Translations under genes and position numbers: made by a program
Shown: in pieces, positions 1 to 6,581 of the stretch
How positions within the stretch are numbered: position 1 is the first letter of the stretch
Layout: each line of letters opens with the position of its first letter
From: an uncultured Clostridia bacterium
Lineage (GTDB): Bacteria > Bacillota > Clostridia > UMGS1883
Length of the DNA: 8,661 nt
NCBI GenBank assembly: GCA_947629615.1
Contig: CANRER010000059.1
Location: 1-8,661, forward strand
Direction of reading: 5' to 3'
Notes under the pieces: model-generated
What the model saw: only the letters and a program-made list of their open reading frames with translations
Told to the model about the DNA's origin: nothing
Databases searched by the model: none

Positions 1-3000
1 CTCGCCCATGCGGCCTTCCCCAACGATGAAATTCTTATTTCCGACCTTATTCCCCCGGGCGCGTTTGACGGATTTAAGACCGCGCTGGAGCGGTTTTTGC
101 GCTCCGAGGGCGGCTTGGCGGCGGCCTATGTTTCCGCCCTCACCGCCGACGGGGCCTTGGCCGCGGCGCAAAGGCTGAAGGGCAGGAGGGTGGCCGACTT
201 CGTCAGCGGCGGCGACGAGCGCGTAAAGACCGAGCTGGCCCGCCTTCTGAGCGCGTTCGTGGCCTCGCCGGGCTTCGAGCGGTTCGTGGAGGGGCTTTTC
301 GGCGAGCTTGTGAACTGGCTGTTAAAGGCCGACATTCACCCCGCCGACCTTTTGCCCGAGGACTTCGGCGAAGGGCTGAGGGCCGTATGCGTTCGGCTCG
401 CGGGGGCAATTCTGCCCGAAATAGCCGACTTTATCGAGGACTGCGACGAGGACATCGGCGGCATAATCGAGCGCGGCGCGGAGCACGCCATCGACGCGGG
501 CCTCGGCGGGTCGCTGCCGAAGATCGGCCTTGTGCGCGAGCTTATCATAGATAAGGCCTCGAGCCGCGGGGCCGTCGTCAGGGCGGTGCGCGACTATATC
601 GAAAACAGGCTCGGCCCCAATGAAATCGGCGAAAATCTTGCCTCCGCCGCCGAGGCCTTCCTGCGCGAAAAAACCTTGGCCGAGATAACCGCCTCCGTCG
701 TGAGCCGCGCCCTGCCGAAGGACGCCTCCGCCGCCGTGGCCGCGTTTATCAGAAGGCGCGGCGCGGCCCTGCCCGACGGCCTTTGGCAGTGGTTCATCGG
801 CCTCGAGATACCCGACCTCACCCCCGAGGCGCGGGCCGTTTCCCGCTTTGCCGCGAACGGCGGCGAGGACATCGCTTCCTCCGCCGCCCCGATTGCCTCG
901 GCTGTCGTAAACGCGCTCGAGCAGGCTCTGCGCCGCCCCGTAAGGCCGCTCGCCGCCTCGCTCGGGCGGCTGATAAGGACGGACAAGCCGCTCGCGGAGC
1001 TTGCGGCGGATAAGGAAAAAACGCGAGGCGTCTTAATAAAGGCCGCCTCGGCTCTCGGCGAAAGAAGAGCCGGCCGCGCGGCTCTCGCGCTCACAAGGGG
1101 GAAGCCGGTGAAACGCTTCGCCCGCTGGCTGCGCGACAAAGCCCTCGGCGAGAATTTGCCGCGCCTGTTTCGCATACGCGAGATTATCGGCCAAAAGATA
1201 AACGGCATGGACATGGGCGCGCTCTGCACGATGGTCGAAAGCTTTATGGGCGAAAATCTGCGCCCCCTGTGCTGGCTCGGCGCGGGCTTCGGCGCGGCGG
1301 CGGGCGCGGCCCTCGGCGTGGGGGAGATGTATTTCAGCGTTCCCGTCTGGGCAGGGCTGCCGGTGTTCGCGCTGATAGGCGTGATAACGAACGTCCTCGC
1401 CCTGCGCGGGCTGTTCCGCCCGTATGAGCGCCGCCTGTTTATGCAGGGCTTTTTGCCCGCGAACAAGGGCGTTATCGCCAAAAAAACCGCTGAAATGGCC
1501 GAGCGGGAGCTGCTTAATCCCGAGCTGCTCCGCGCCCATTACGAGGCCTCGGCGGGCGAGATAAAAAACGCGGCGGTGAGCCGCATAAAAGAGAGCCGCG
1601 GCGACATAAAGAATTTCGTCCGCGAACACGCGCCCGAGTGGGTAATAAAGGCCGAGGCGGCCTTCCGTTCCTCGCCCGAGAGCGCGGCGCGGGCCGTCGC
1701 GGGGCAAAGCCTCGGCGGCCTTGGCGGCGTTGCGAATGCCGCGTTTAAGGCCTTGGGTGAAAATCCGCGCCCCCTTGCCGATTTCGCCGAGGAGTACGTA
1801 AAAAATAACGGCGACCGCTTAAAGAGCCTCATAGGGGCGTTCACCGCCGACCCGGAGGCCCTTTGGGCCGCTTTGGCGAGGCGCAGGCTCCCCGATATTT
1901 TGCCCGCCGAGGCCGCGTCGTCGCTGTGCGGCAGGCTTGCTTCCGCCTCGGCCGACGCTCTGTGCCGCAGGGAAACCGCCGCCATGATTGCCGCTCGGCT
2001 CGAAGCCATTCTCGCCTCGGCGGGGGAGGAAGCCACCGTGGGAACGGCCTTCGGCGGCATTATCCCGAAGGCCGTTTCGGGGCGGATAGGGCCCATATCG
2101 CGCCGCCTGTGCGAGCGGCTGGCCGAAGCCGCCGTAAAGAACCGCGAAGCCATCGTTGACGCGATAACCTCGGCCATAGCTAAAAAGCACCCGCTCGTGT
2201 CGCTCCTCATCGACGTTCGCGAAATCGTCGGCGGCATTTTGGACTACGCGCTCGAAAACGAGCTCGACGGCTTTATGCTGCGCCGCCGCGAGGCAATAGA
2301 GCGGCTTGTGGACAGGCTTTTCGTTGCATACGTTTACCCTGTCGGCCTCGACGAGCTGCGCCTGCGCGGCGGGGTTAAGCTCGGCTCCGCCCTCGGCGAT
2401 TTTCTCGTCGGCGGGCAGCGGCCGCTTACGGTGCGCTCCGCTCTCGATTACGTTTACCGCGAGCTTTACCGCGAACTCGGCGCGAAGCCGCTCGGCGAGT
2501 ACATGGAGCTTTTGCACGTTCGAACCTTCGCCGAGGCAGACGGAAGGTTTAACGGCGCGCTGACGGCCTTTCTCGCTTCTCTGCGCTCCGCGGCGGAGGC
2601 CGCGCCCCTGCCCGAAGGCCTGACCGACGCGCTCGCTCCCGCCGCCGCGCGGGCCGTCGCCGCGATTGCCGAAAGCGCTTCCGCGCCCGCCTTTAGGCAG
2701 GAGCTTGCCCGAAATCTGCGCGTAGGCCTTGATATAACTGTTTCCGATATAATACCCGAGGACGAGCTTCGCCGACGGCTGGCCGAGGCCGTGAATGAAA
2801 TATCCGCCGGGGCCGTGCGCGATTTGGCCGAACGCGCTATAAGCGGCGCGGCTGACGTTCTGCCCGACAGGTTCATCGACGGGGCGGCGGGGCCTGTAGT
2901 TTCCGCCGTGGTGGACGCGCTGGCCGACGGCCTCGGCCCTCTGCTTGCCGACCTCGATATAGCTAAGGTGGCTGAGGAAAGCGTCAACTCGCTCAGCGGG

Positions 3001-3171
3001 CGCGAAATCGAGGAGCTTTTCGCCTTCGCCCGCCCGTTTTTCAGCTCCATCAAGCGCTGGGGAGCCATCGGCGTGCTTTACGGAGTAAATTCCTATGTCA
3101 GCGCCTCGGTCACCGCTTTGCATTTCGCGCTGAAAATTGTCTTAAAAAATCGCAAAAAAAGCGTTGACTAA
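1..3171 (+). CDS. Large DUF445-family membrane protein, 5' end outside window (tandem DUF445 modules)
   Basis: The frame is open from base 1 with no stop, so the start lies upstream; 1056 residues are visible, ending in TAA. Function is unknown; DUF445 (YheB/YjiN-like) proteins are membrane-anchored helical proteins. The DUF445 signature is at window residues 462-490: ITN, then LFRPY, then GFLPANKG. It directly follows two hydrophobic segments (residues about 423-445 and 449-472). A last hydrophobic segment lies at about 1020-1048. Between them is long, Ala/Glu/Arg-rich, apparently all-helical sequence. The part before residue 423 ends like the C-terminus of a DUF445 domain (residues about 390-440), and the same pattern recurs at about 980-1028, so I infer two fused copies. 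Usual DUF445 proteins have roughly 200-450 residues, so this one is at least double. A TTG at 97 could be read as a start but the protein-like sequence continues upstream of it. No link to the following metal operon is evident. Confidence 0.85.
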   Translation, partial: LAHAAFPNDEILISDLIPPGAFDGFKTALERFLRSEGGLAAAYVSALTADGALAAAQRLKGRRVADFVSGGDERVKTELARLLSAFVASPGFERFVEGLFGELVNWLLKADIHPADLLPEDFGEGLRAVCVRLAGAILPEIADFIEDCDEDIGGIIERGAEHAIDAGLGGSLPKIGLVRELIIDKASSRGAVVRAVRDYIENRLGPNEIGENLASAAEAFLREKTLAEITASVVSRALPKDASAAVAAFIRRRGAALPDGLWQWFIGLEIPDLTPEARAVSRFAANGGEDIASSAAPIASAVVNALEQALRRPVRPLAASLGRLIRTDKPLAELAADKEKTRGVLIKAASALGERRAGRAALALTRGKPVKRFARWLRDKALGENLPRLFRIREIIGQKINGMDMGALCTMVESFMGENLRPLCWLGAGFGAAAGAALGVGEMYFSVPVWAGLPVFALIGVITNVLALRGLFRPYERRLFMQGFLPANKGVIAKKTAEMAERELLNPELLRAHYEASAGEIKNAAVSRIKESRGDIKNFVREHAPEWVIKAEAAFRSSPESAARAVAGQSLGGLGGVANAAFKALGENPRPLADFAEEYVKNNGDRLKSLIGAFTADPEALWAALARRRLPDILPAEAASSLCGRLASASADALCRRETAAMIAARLEAILASAGEEATVGTAFGGIIPKAVSGRIGPISRRLCERLAEAAVKNREAIVDAITSAIAKKHPLVSLLIDVREIVGGILDYALENELDGFMLRRREAIERLVDRLFVAYVYPVGLDELRLRGGVKLGSALGDFLVGGQRPLTVRSALDYVYRELYRELGAKPLGEYMELLHVRTFAEADGRFNGALTAFLASLRSAAEAAPLPEGLTDALAPAAARAVAAIAESASAPAFRQELARNLRVGLDITVSDIIPEDELRRRLAEAVNEISAGAVRDLAERAISGAADVLPDRFIDGAAGPVVSAVVDALADGLGPLLADLDIAKVAEESVNSLSGREIEELFAFARPFFSSIKRWGAIGVLYGVNSYVSASVTALHFALKIVLKNRKKSVD

Positions 3172-3192
3172 CCGAAAAAAGCGTGCTATAAT
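3164..3192 (+). promoter_or_regulatory. Sigma-A type promoter of the zur-znu operon
   Basis: TTGACT (3164-3169) and a perfect TATAAT (3187-3192) are separated by 17 bases, the optimal spacing. Transcription would begin near 3199. The -35 box overlaps the stop codon of the upstream DUF445 gene, so there is no intergenic terminator in front of it. It sits 39 bases ahead of the repressor start codon. Confidence 0.85.
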
Positions 3193-3195
3193 ATG

Positions 3196-3218
3196 AAAAT
3201 GAAAATCAATTTCATTTT
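3196..3218 (+). promoter_or_regulatory. Fur-family operator (palindrome over the start point)
   Basis: Perfect 9-base arms AAAATGAAA and TTTCATTTT flank the 5-base centre ATCAA, centred on 3207. The core TGAAAAT-C-AATTTCA (3200-3214) has the 7-1-7 layout of Fur/PerR boxes and matches TGATAAT-N-ATTATCA at 12 of 14 positions. It lies immediately downstream of the -10 box and covers the expected start point, so a bound repressor would block initiation. I infer metal-dependent autoregulation by the protein encoded just downstream. Confidence 0.72.
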
Positions 3219-3230
3219 TCGAGGCGCGTC

Positions 3231-3641
3231 ATGGCGGATTACAGAACAAAGCAGCGCGAGCTGATAATTTCATATCTTAAGTCCTGTCCCTTGCCGCACG
3301 TTACGGCAGGGGATATTGTGCTGCATTTAAGGAGCGAAGGGGCCAAAATCGGCCTCGCCACGGTCTACCGCCAGCTTGAGCGCATGGTCGAAGGCGGCCT
3401 TGTGCGCAAATTTATTCTTGACGGCGGGGCCTGCTACCAGTACGTGGGCGAAAGCGAGGGCTGCCGCGAGCATTTTCACCTGAAATGCCTGCGCTGCGGC
3501 GCGCTGCTTCACGTTGACTGCTCCTACCTCGGCGCGCTTGCCCCGCATATTCTGGAGCATCACGGCTTCGAGGTGGATAACTCCCGCACGGTTATGTACG
3601 GCCTTTGCCGCCGCTGTCGGGAAGGGGGCGGCGAGGAATGA
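3231..3641 (+). CDS. zur: Fur-family metal-responsive repressor, probably Zur
   Basis: This 136-residue protein has the normal length for Fur-family regulators, which bind DNA as dimers when loaded with metal. The winged-helix DNA-binding domain spans about residues 1-70, with the recognition helix around GLATVYRQL (41-49). The dimerisation domain carries two CxxC pairs, C86/C89 and C126/C129, that form the structural zinc site. Likely sensing ligands by alignment to E. coli Fur are H23, E74, H81 and H83, with H94 where E. coli has E101. The other regulatory site seems absent: residues matching H87, D89 and H125 of E. coli Fur are E80, F82 and S118. ATG 3231 is preceded by GAGG (3221-3224). 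It is the first gene of an operon with zinc-type ABC genes, which makes Zur the best guess; a Fur or Mn-type regulator is possible because the operator resembles a Fur box. Confidence 0.85.
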   Translation: MADYRTKQRELIISYLKSCPLPHVTAGDIVLHLRSEGAKIGLATVYRQLERMVEGGLVRKFILDGGACYQYVGESEGCREHFHLKCLRCGALLHVDCSYLGALAPHILEHHGFEVDNSRTVMYGLCRRCREGGGEE

Positions 3642-4060
3642 AAAGGCTTACGGCTATCGTGCTTTCGTTCGCGCTGGCCCTTGCGTGCCTGCTCGGCGGC
3701 TGTTCGCCGAAGCGCGAGCCGCACGACGGGCTTTACGTTGTGACTACGCTTTTCCCAACTTATGACTTTGCGCGGATTATTGCCGGCGGCAAAGCCGAGG
3801 TGGAGCTTTTGCTTACCCCCGGCAGGGAGAGCCACAGCTACGAGCCGTCCACCGGCGACGTTATAAGCATCGGCGAGTGCGACATATTCGTCTATACCTC
3901 GGACGCGATGGAGCCGTGGGTGAGCGGCGTTCTCGAAGGGGCAGACGGCCCCGCAGTCGTGGACGCCTCCGAGGGGCTTAAGCTCAGCCGCGGCCACGAC
4001 CACGACGACGGCCACGACCACGGCGCGGACGGATCCCGTCATGTGTCTGACGATAGTTGA
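3638..4060 (+). CDS. znuA: N-terminal fragment of zinc-binding lipoprotein ZnuA/AdcA
   Basis: The fragment has 140 residues and starts at ATG 3638, overlapping the zur stop by 4 bases (ATGA). A lipoprotein signal peptide is clear: MKR, a hydrophobic stretch, then the lipobox LGGC with the lipidated cysteine at C22. The first lobe of a cluster A-I (ZnuA-type) binding protein follows: VVTTLFPTYDFARIIAG (34-50), the metal ligand H66 in ESHSYEPS, and a His/Asp-rich loop with four histidines (H120-H128), typical of zinc rather than manganese binders. H135-V136 matches the start of the conserved HVW motif, another metal ligand. After that the frame fails and the protein ends at TGA (4058-4060), with TAA directly after it. 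On its own it lacks the whole second lobe and two ligands, so it should not bind zinc normally. An upstream in-frame start near 3605 is unlikely because it lies inside zur and precedes the signal peptide. Confidence 0.85.
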   Translation: MKRLTAIVLSFALALACLLGGCSPKREPHDGLYVVTTLFPTYDFARIIAGGKAEVELLLTPGRESHSYEPSTGDVISIGECDIFVYTSDAMEPWVSGVLEGADGPAVVDASEGLKLSRGHDHDDGHDHGADGSRHVSDDS

Positions 4061-4535
4061 TAACATTCTCGCGGCCTTTGTTGAGCGCGACGGCGAAAAC
4101 GCCGATTTTTACCGTGAAAACGCCCAAGGCCTGAAGGACGAGCTTCTCGCCCTCGACGCCGATTTTCGCGAAATTGCCGCCTCCGCGCGGGAAAAGACGA
4201 TATACCACGGCGGGCGGTTCAGCATGAACTACTTTTTGGAGGAGTACGGCCTCGACTGCGTTTCGGCCTACGATTCCTGCTCGTCCGACGCCGAGCCTTC
4301 GGTCAGGACGATATGCGCGATGATAGACGAAATGCGCGAAAAAGGCGTTAAGGTCGTTTTTTACGAGGAGCTTTCCAACAGCTCCGTCGCTCGGCTCATA
4401 GCCGACGAAACCGGCGCGGAGCCGCTGCTGCTTCACTCCTGCCATAACGTGACGGGCGAGGAGATAGAGGCTGGGGCCTCGTATGTCGGGCTGATGAAGA
4501 GGAACGCGGAAAATTTGAGGGAGGCGCTGCTGTGA
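4041..4535 (+). CDS. znuA: C-terminal fragment of zinc-binding lipoprotein ZnuA/AdcA
   Basis: This is the second lobe of the same binding protein in a different frame, 164 residues if read from ATG 4041. It resumes with TIVDNI (residues 4-9) and NADFYRENA (20-28), matching the region just after the HVW-x-x-P-x-N-A motif in intact homologues. It carries the ligand H56 in YHGGRFSMNYF and the HSCHN segment (132-136) seen in clostridial AdcA-like proteins. It ends at 4535, 4 bases inside znuC. Only a weak GGACGGA stands before the ATG and there is no signal peptide, so any independent product would stay in the cytoplasm. I regard it as the remnant of the disrupted gene rather than a separate gene. 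Confidence 0.75.
   Translation: MCLTIVDNILAAFVERDGENADFYRENAQGLKDELLALDADFREIAASAREKTIYHGGRFSMNYFLEEYGLDCVSAYDSCSSDAEPSVRTICAMIDEMREKGVKVVFYEELSNSSVARLIADETGAEPLLLHSCHNVTGEEIEAGASYVGLMKRNAENLREALL
4517..4524 (+). promoter_or_regulatory. Ribosome binding site supporting the GTG start of znuC
   Basis: GAGGGAGG lies 7 bases ahead of GTG 4532, inside the end of znuA. It decides the non-ATG start; the next methionine codon of znuC is far inside the gene, after the Walker A motif. Confidence 0.7.
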
Positions 4536-5239
4536 ACCTTGTTGAAATAAGGGATTTGACGATAGGCTACGACGGAAAGCCTGTCGTCAGCGGGCTTAAC
4601 TTTGATATTTCGGCCGGGGATTACCTTTGCGTCCTCGGCGAAAACGGCAGCGGCAAAAGCTCGCTTGTCAAGGCTATTCTCGGCCTTAAAAGCGCCTATA
4701 GCGGCCACATACATTTCGCGCCGGGGTTCAGCCGCCGCGAAATAGGCTATATGCCGCAGAAAACCGAAGTACAGCGCGATTTCCCCGCAGGTGTGTTCGA
4801 GGTTGTGCTGTCGGGCTGTCAGGGGGCGATGGGCTTTAAGCCCTTTTACGGCAAGGCGGAAAAGCTTCGCGCCGCTTCGGCTATGGAGCGGCTCGGCATA
4901 GACGGCATAAGGAACGAGTGCTACAGAAACCTTTCCGGCGGGCAGCAGCAGCGCGTGCTTTTGGCCCGCGCCCTTTGCAGCGCCGATAAAATGATACTGC
5001 TCGACGAACCCACCACCGCCCTCGACCCATTAGCCACGGCGGAGTTTTACCGCATAATAGAGCGGCTCAACAGGGACGACGGCGTGACGGTCGTCATGGT
5101 CAGCCACGATACGGCGGGCGCTCTTGAAAGCTCGACAAAGGTACTGCACCTCGGCGGCAACGAATCGCTGTTTTTCGGCGAAACCGCGGAATATGTAAAA
5201 ACAAGGCTCGGCAAAAAATTTTTGGGAGGCGGCGACTGA
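4532..5239 (+). CDS. znuC: Zinc ABC transporter ATP-binding protein ZnuC
   Basis: This 235-residue cytoplasmic ATPase powers metal import through the ZnuB permease. All ABC motifs are present: Walker A GENGSGKS (36-43), Q-loop Q76 in YMPQK, signature LSGGQ (134-138), Walker B MILLDEP (154-160), D-loop TALDP (162-166) and H-loop H192 in VSHD. The GTG start overlaps the znuA stop by 4 bases (GTGA). The end overlaps znuB by 1 base, implying coupled translation. Family placement with zinc or manganese importers rests on the YMPQK/RDFPAGVFEVV segment and the neighbours. Zinc is favoured by the histidine-rich loop of the adjacent binding-protein gene. The reading frame is fully intact even though the upstream znuA is broken. 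Confidence 0.93.
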   Translation: MNLVEIRDLTIGYDGKPVVSGLNFDISAGDYLCVLGENGSGKSSLVKAILGLKSAYSGHIHFAPGFSRREIGYMPQKTEVQRDFPAGVFEVVLSGCQGAMGFKPFYGKAEKLRAASAMERLGIDGIRNECYRNLSGGQQQRVLLARALCSADKMILLDEPTTALDPLATAEFYRIIERLNRDDGVTVVMVSHDTAGALESSTKVLHLGGNESLFFGETAEYVKTRLGKKFLGGGD

Positions 5240-6045
5240 TGCTTTTGGAAATGTTTTCCTATTCGTTCATTACCCGCGCGGTAGTCGTGGGCTCTCTTGT
5301 CAGCCTGTGCGCCTCGCTGCTCGGCGTCAGCCTTGTGCTTAAGCGATATTCGATGATAGGCGACGGCCTTTCCCACGTGTCCTTCGGCGCGATGAGCGTC
5401 GCGGCGGCGATGAACGTTGCGCCGCTTGCGCTTTCGGTGCCTGTGGTTTTGGCGGCGGCCTTTCTTTTGCTGCGCCTCAGCGAGAGCAGCCGCATACGCG
5501 GCGACGCGGCGATCGCTGTCATATCGTCGTCGGCGCTGGCCGTGGGCGTGATTGTTACGAGCCTCACTACGGGCCTAAACACTGACGTTTGCAACTTTAT
5601 GTTCGGCAGCGTTCTCGCCATGACGAAAAGCGATGTTTTATTGAGCGTCGTGTTAAGCGTCATAGTCATCGCGGTTTTCGTGGTGTTCTATAACAAAATT
5701 TTCGCCGTCACCTTTGACGAAAGCTTCTCCCGCGCGACAGGCGTCCGTGCCGGGCTTTACAACACCGTGATAGCCCTGCTGACCGCCGTTACGATAGTCC
5801 TCGGCATGAGGATAATGGGCGCGCTTCTGATTTCGAGCCTCGTCATATTCCCTGCGCTTTCCGCCATGCGGGTGTGCCGCCGCTTCAAGACCGTCGTGCT
5901 TCTTTCGGCGGGGCTCAGCCTCGGCTGCTTCCTTTTGGGCATGGCCGCGTCATATGCCTTTGAAACCCCCGTCGGCGCGAGCGTTGTTGTGGCGGACTTG
6001 TTTGTGTTTGCTTTGTTCAGCCTTATCGGCGGCGGAAAAAGGTGA
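5239..6045 (+). CDS. znuB: Zinc ABC transporter permease ZnuB
   Basis: This 268-residue integral membrane protein of the ABC-3 permease family has about eight hydrophobic segments, the usual length and topology. Family landmarks are RYSMIGDGLSH (36-46), the cytoplasmic coupling region TFDESFSRATG (158-168), RIMGALLISSLVIFPA (191-206) and PVGASVVVADL near the C-terminus. Together with ZnuC it should form the membrane channel for zinc delivered by the lipoprotein. ATG 5239 overlaps the znuC stop by 1 base and is preceded by GGGAGG (5224-5229) at 9 bases. It is the last gene of the operon; a hairpin with a T-run follows 13 bases after the stop. Manganese or iron as substrate cannot be excluded from the permease alone. 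Confidence 0.92.
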   Translation: MLLEMFSYSFITRAVVVGSLVSLCASLLGVSLVLKRYSMIGDGLSHVSFGAMSVAAAMNVAPLALSVPVVLAAAFLLLRLSESSRIRGDAAIAVISSSALAVGVIVTSLTTGLNTDVCNFMFGSVLAMTKSDVLLSVVLSVIVIAVFVVFYNKIFAVTFDESFSRATGVRAGLYNTVIALLTAVTIVLGMRIMGALLISSLVIFPALSAMRVCRRFKTVVLLSAGLSLGCFLLGMAASYAFETPVGASVVVADLFVFALFSLIGGGKR

Positions 6046-6057
6046 CTTTAGCCCGAT

Positions 6058-6102
6058 AAGCCCGAATTGAAAAATTTTTTCCAAAAAGGGCTTGACTTTT
6101 TT
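6058..6102 (+). terminator. Probable intrinsic terminator of the zur-znu operon
   Basis: A fully symmetric hairpin is centred at 6075/6076. AAGCCC (6058-6063) pairs with GGGCTT (6088-6093). A 3x3 internal loop, TTG/CAA, an A-C mismatch and AAAA/TTTT follow inward, then GAC and six T (6097-6102) outside. The lower stem is short, so termination may be partial. Bases 6092-6097 double as the -35 box of the tRNA promoter. Confidence 0.5.
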
Positions 6103-6119
6103 CAATCTTGTTGTATAAT
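6092..6119 (+). promoter_or_regulatory. Promoter of the tRNA-Leu gene
   Basis: TTGACT (6092-6097) and a perfect TATAAT (6114-6119) are spaced by 16 bases. The expected start is near 6126, a few bases before the mature tRNA at 6132, as is common for short tRNA leaders. Confidence 0.75.
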
Positions 6120-6131
6120 ATAAAGGTACTT

Positions 6132-6218
6132 GCGGATATGGCGGAATTGGCAGACGCGTACGGTTCAGGTCCGTATGAAAGCAATTTCATGCAGGTTCAA
6201 GTCCTGTTATCCGCACCA
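6132..6218 (+). tRNA. tRNA-Leu(CAG)
   Basis: This is a complete class II tRNA with encoded CCA. Acceptor stem GCGGATA (6132-6138) pairs with TATCCGC (6208-6214), then discriminator A and CCA (6216-6218). The D-arm has the AATTGG-type loop. Anticodon stem TACGG/CCGTA encloses the loop TTCAGGT, giving anticodon CAG (6166-6168) for the leucine codon CUG. A long variable arm TGAAA-GCAA-TTTCA is typical of Leu, Ser and Tyr tRNAs. T-arm GCAGG-TTCAAGT-CCTGT is at 6191-6207. All stems pair, with one G-T in the T stem, so the gene should be functional. Confidence 0.96.
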
Positions 6219-6230
6219 CCGCGTCGGAGC

Positions 6231-6406
6231 AAGCGTCGCTGCGCTTGTTCCGATTTTCTTTTGAAAATCGGAACTTGGCTCGCTCGGCTGCTCCTCCTTT
6301 TTCGCGAAAAGTCACGCTGCGCTGCGGCTATTCGGGCGGATAAGCCGCCCTCTTTACGCCTCCGCTTGCTTTTCGACTTTTCGCGAGTTGCCGCCTTCGG
6401 CGGCTG
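6231..6406 (+). repeat. Repeat unit 1 (176 bp)
   Basis: The 12-bp stem 6247-6258 pairs perfectly with 6263-6274 around loop TTTT. Outer stem TCGCGAAAAGTC (6302-6313) pairs with GACTTTTCGCGA (6375-6386). Inside it GGGCGG (6334-6339) pairs with CCGCCC (6345-6350) around ATAAG. GCCGCC (6390-6395) pairs with GGCGGC (6399-6404). Confidence 0.8.
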
Positions 6407-6581
6407 AAGCGTCGCTAAGCTTGTTTAAATTTTCTTTTGAAAATCGAAACTTGGCTCGTTCGGCTGCTCCTCCTTTTTCGCGAAAGGTCACGTTCGCGTC
6501 GCCTGCTCGGGCCGATAAGCGGCCCTCGCGACGGCTTTGGCTCACTATCAACCTTTCGCGAGCTGCCGCCTTCGGCGGCTG
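6407..6581 (+). repeat. Repeat unit 2 (175 bp)
   Basis: It has the same architecture as unit 1 with sequence changes. The stem 6423-6434/6439-6450 keeps 10 of 12 pairs. Outer stem TCGCGAAAGGT (6478-6488) pairs with ACCTTTCGCGA (6551-6561). Inner GGGCCG (6509-6514) pairs with CGGCCC (6520-6525) around ATAAG. GCCGCC (6565-6570) pairs with GGCGGC (6574-6579). Confidence 0.8.

Larger units (their letters stand above)
3638..4535 (+). pseudogene. znuA: Disrupted znuA (frameshift by small deletion near 4046)
   Basis: The two fragments above join into one ZnuA-like protein if about 20 bases (3n-1) are restored between T4046 and C4047. Reading CAT GTG (H-V) in the first frame and CTG ACG ATA in the third leaves exactly one base between them. 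The missing segment would encode W-x-x-P-x-N-A plus the frame correction, and the restored length of about 305 residues is normal for the family. The rest of the operon is intact. The break is either a real inactivating deletion or an assembly error. Confidence 0.75.

Noticed and set aside
1819..3123. Long minus-strand reading frame of 434 codons opposite the DUF445 gene, and similar ones elsewhere
   Set aside because: It is a by-product of the GC-rich codon bias of the + strand gene: no recognisable domain, low-complexity Arg/Gly/Ala-rich composition, and full overlap with a well-supported gene.
4040..4064. Programmed frameshift or selenocysteine read-through joining the two znuA halves
   Set aside because: TGA 4058 is followed directly by TAA, so read-through gains nothing. 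No slippery heptamer is visible, and a frameshift would still leave out the conserved W-x-x-P-x-N-A segment.
6190..6240. Integration (att) site at the 3' end of the tRNA gene
   Set aside because: No integrase gene and no second copy of the tRNA 3' end are found in the window.
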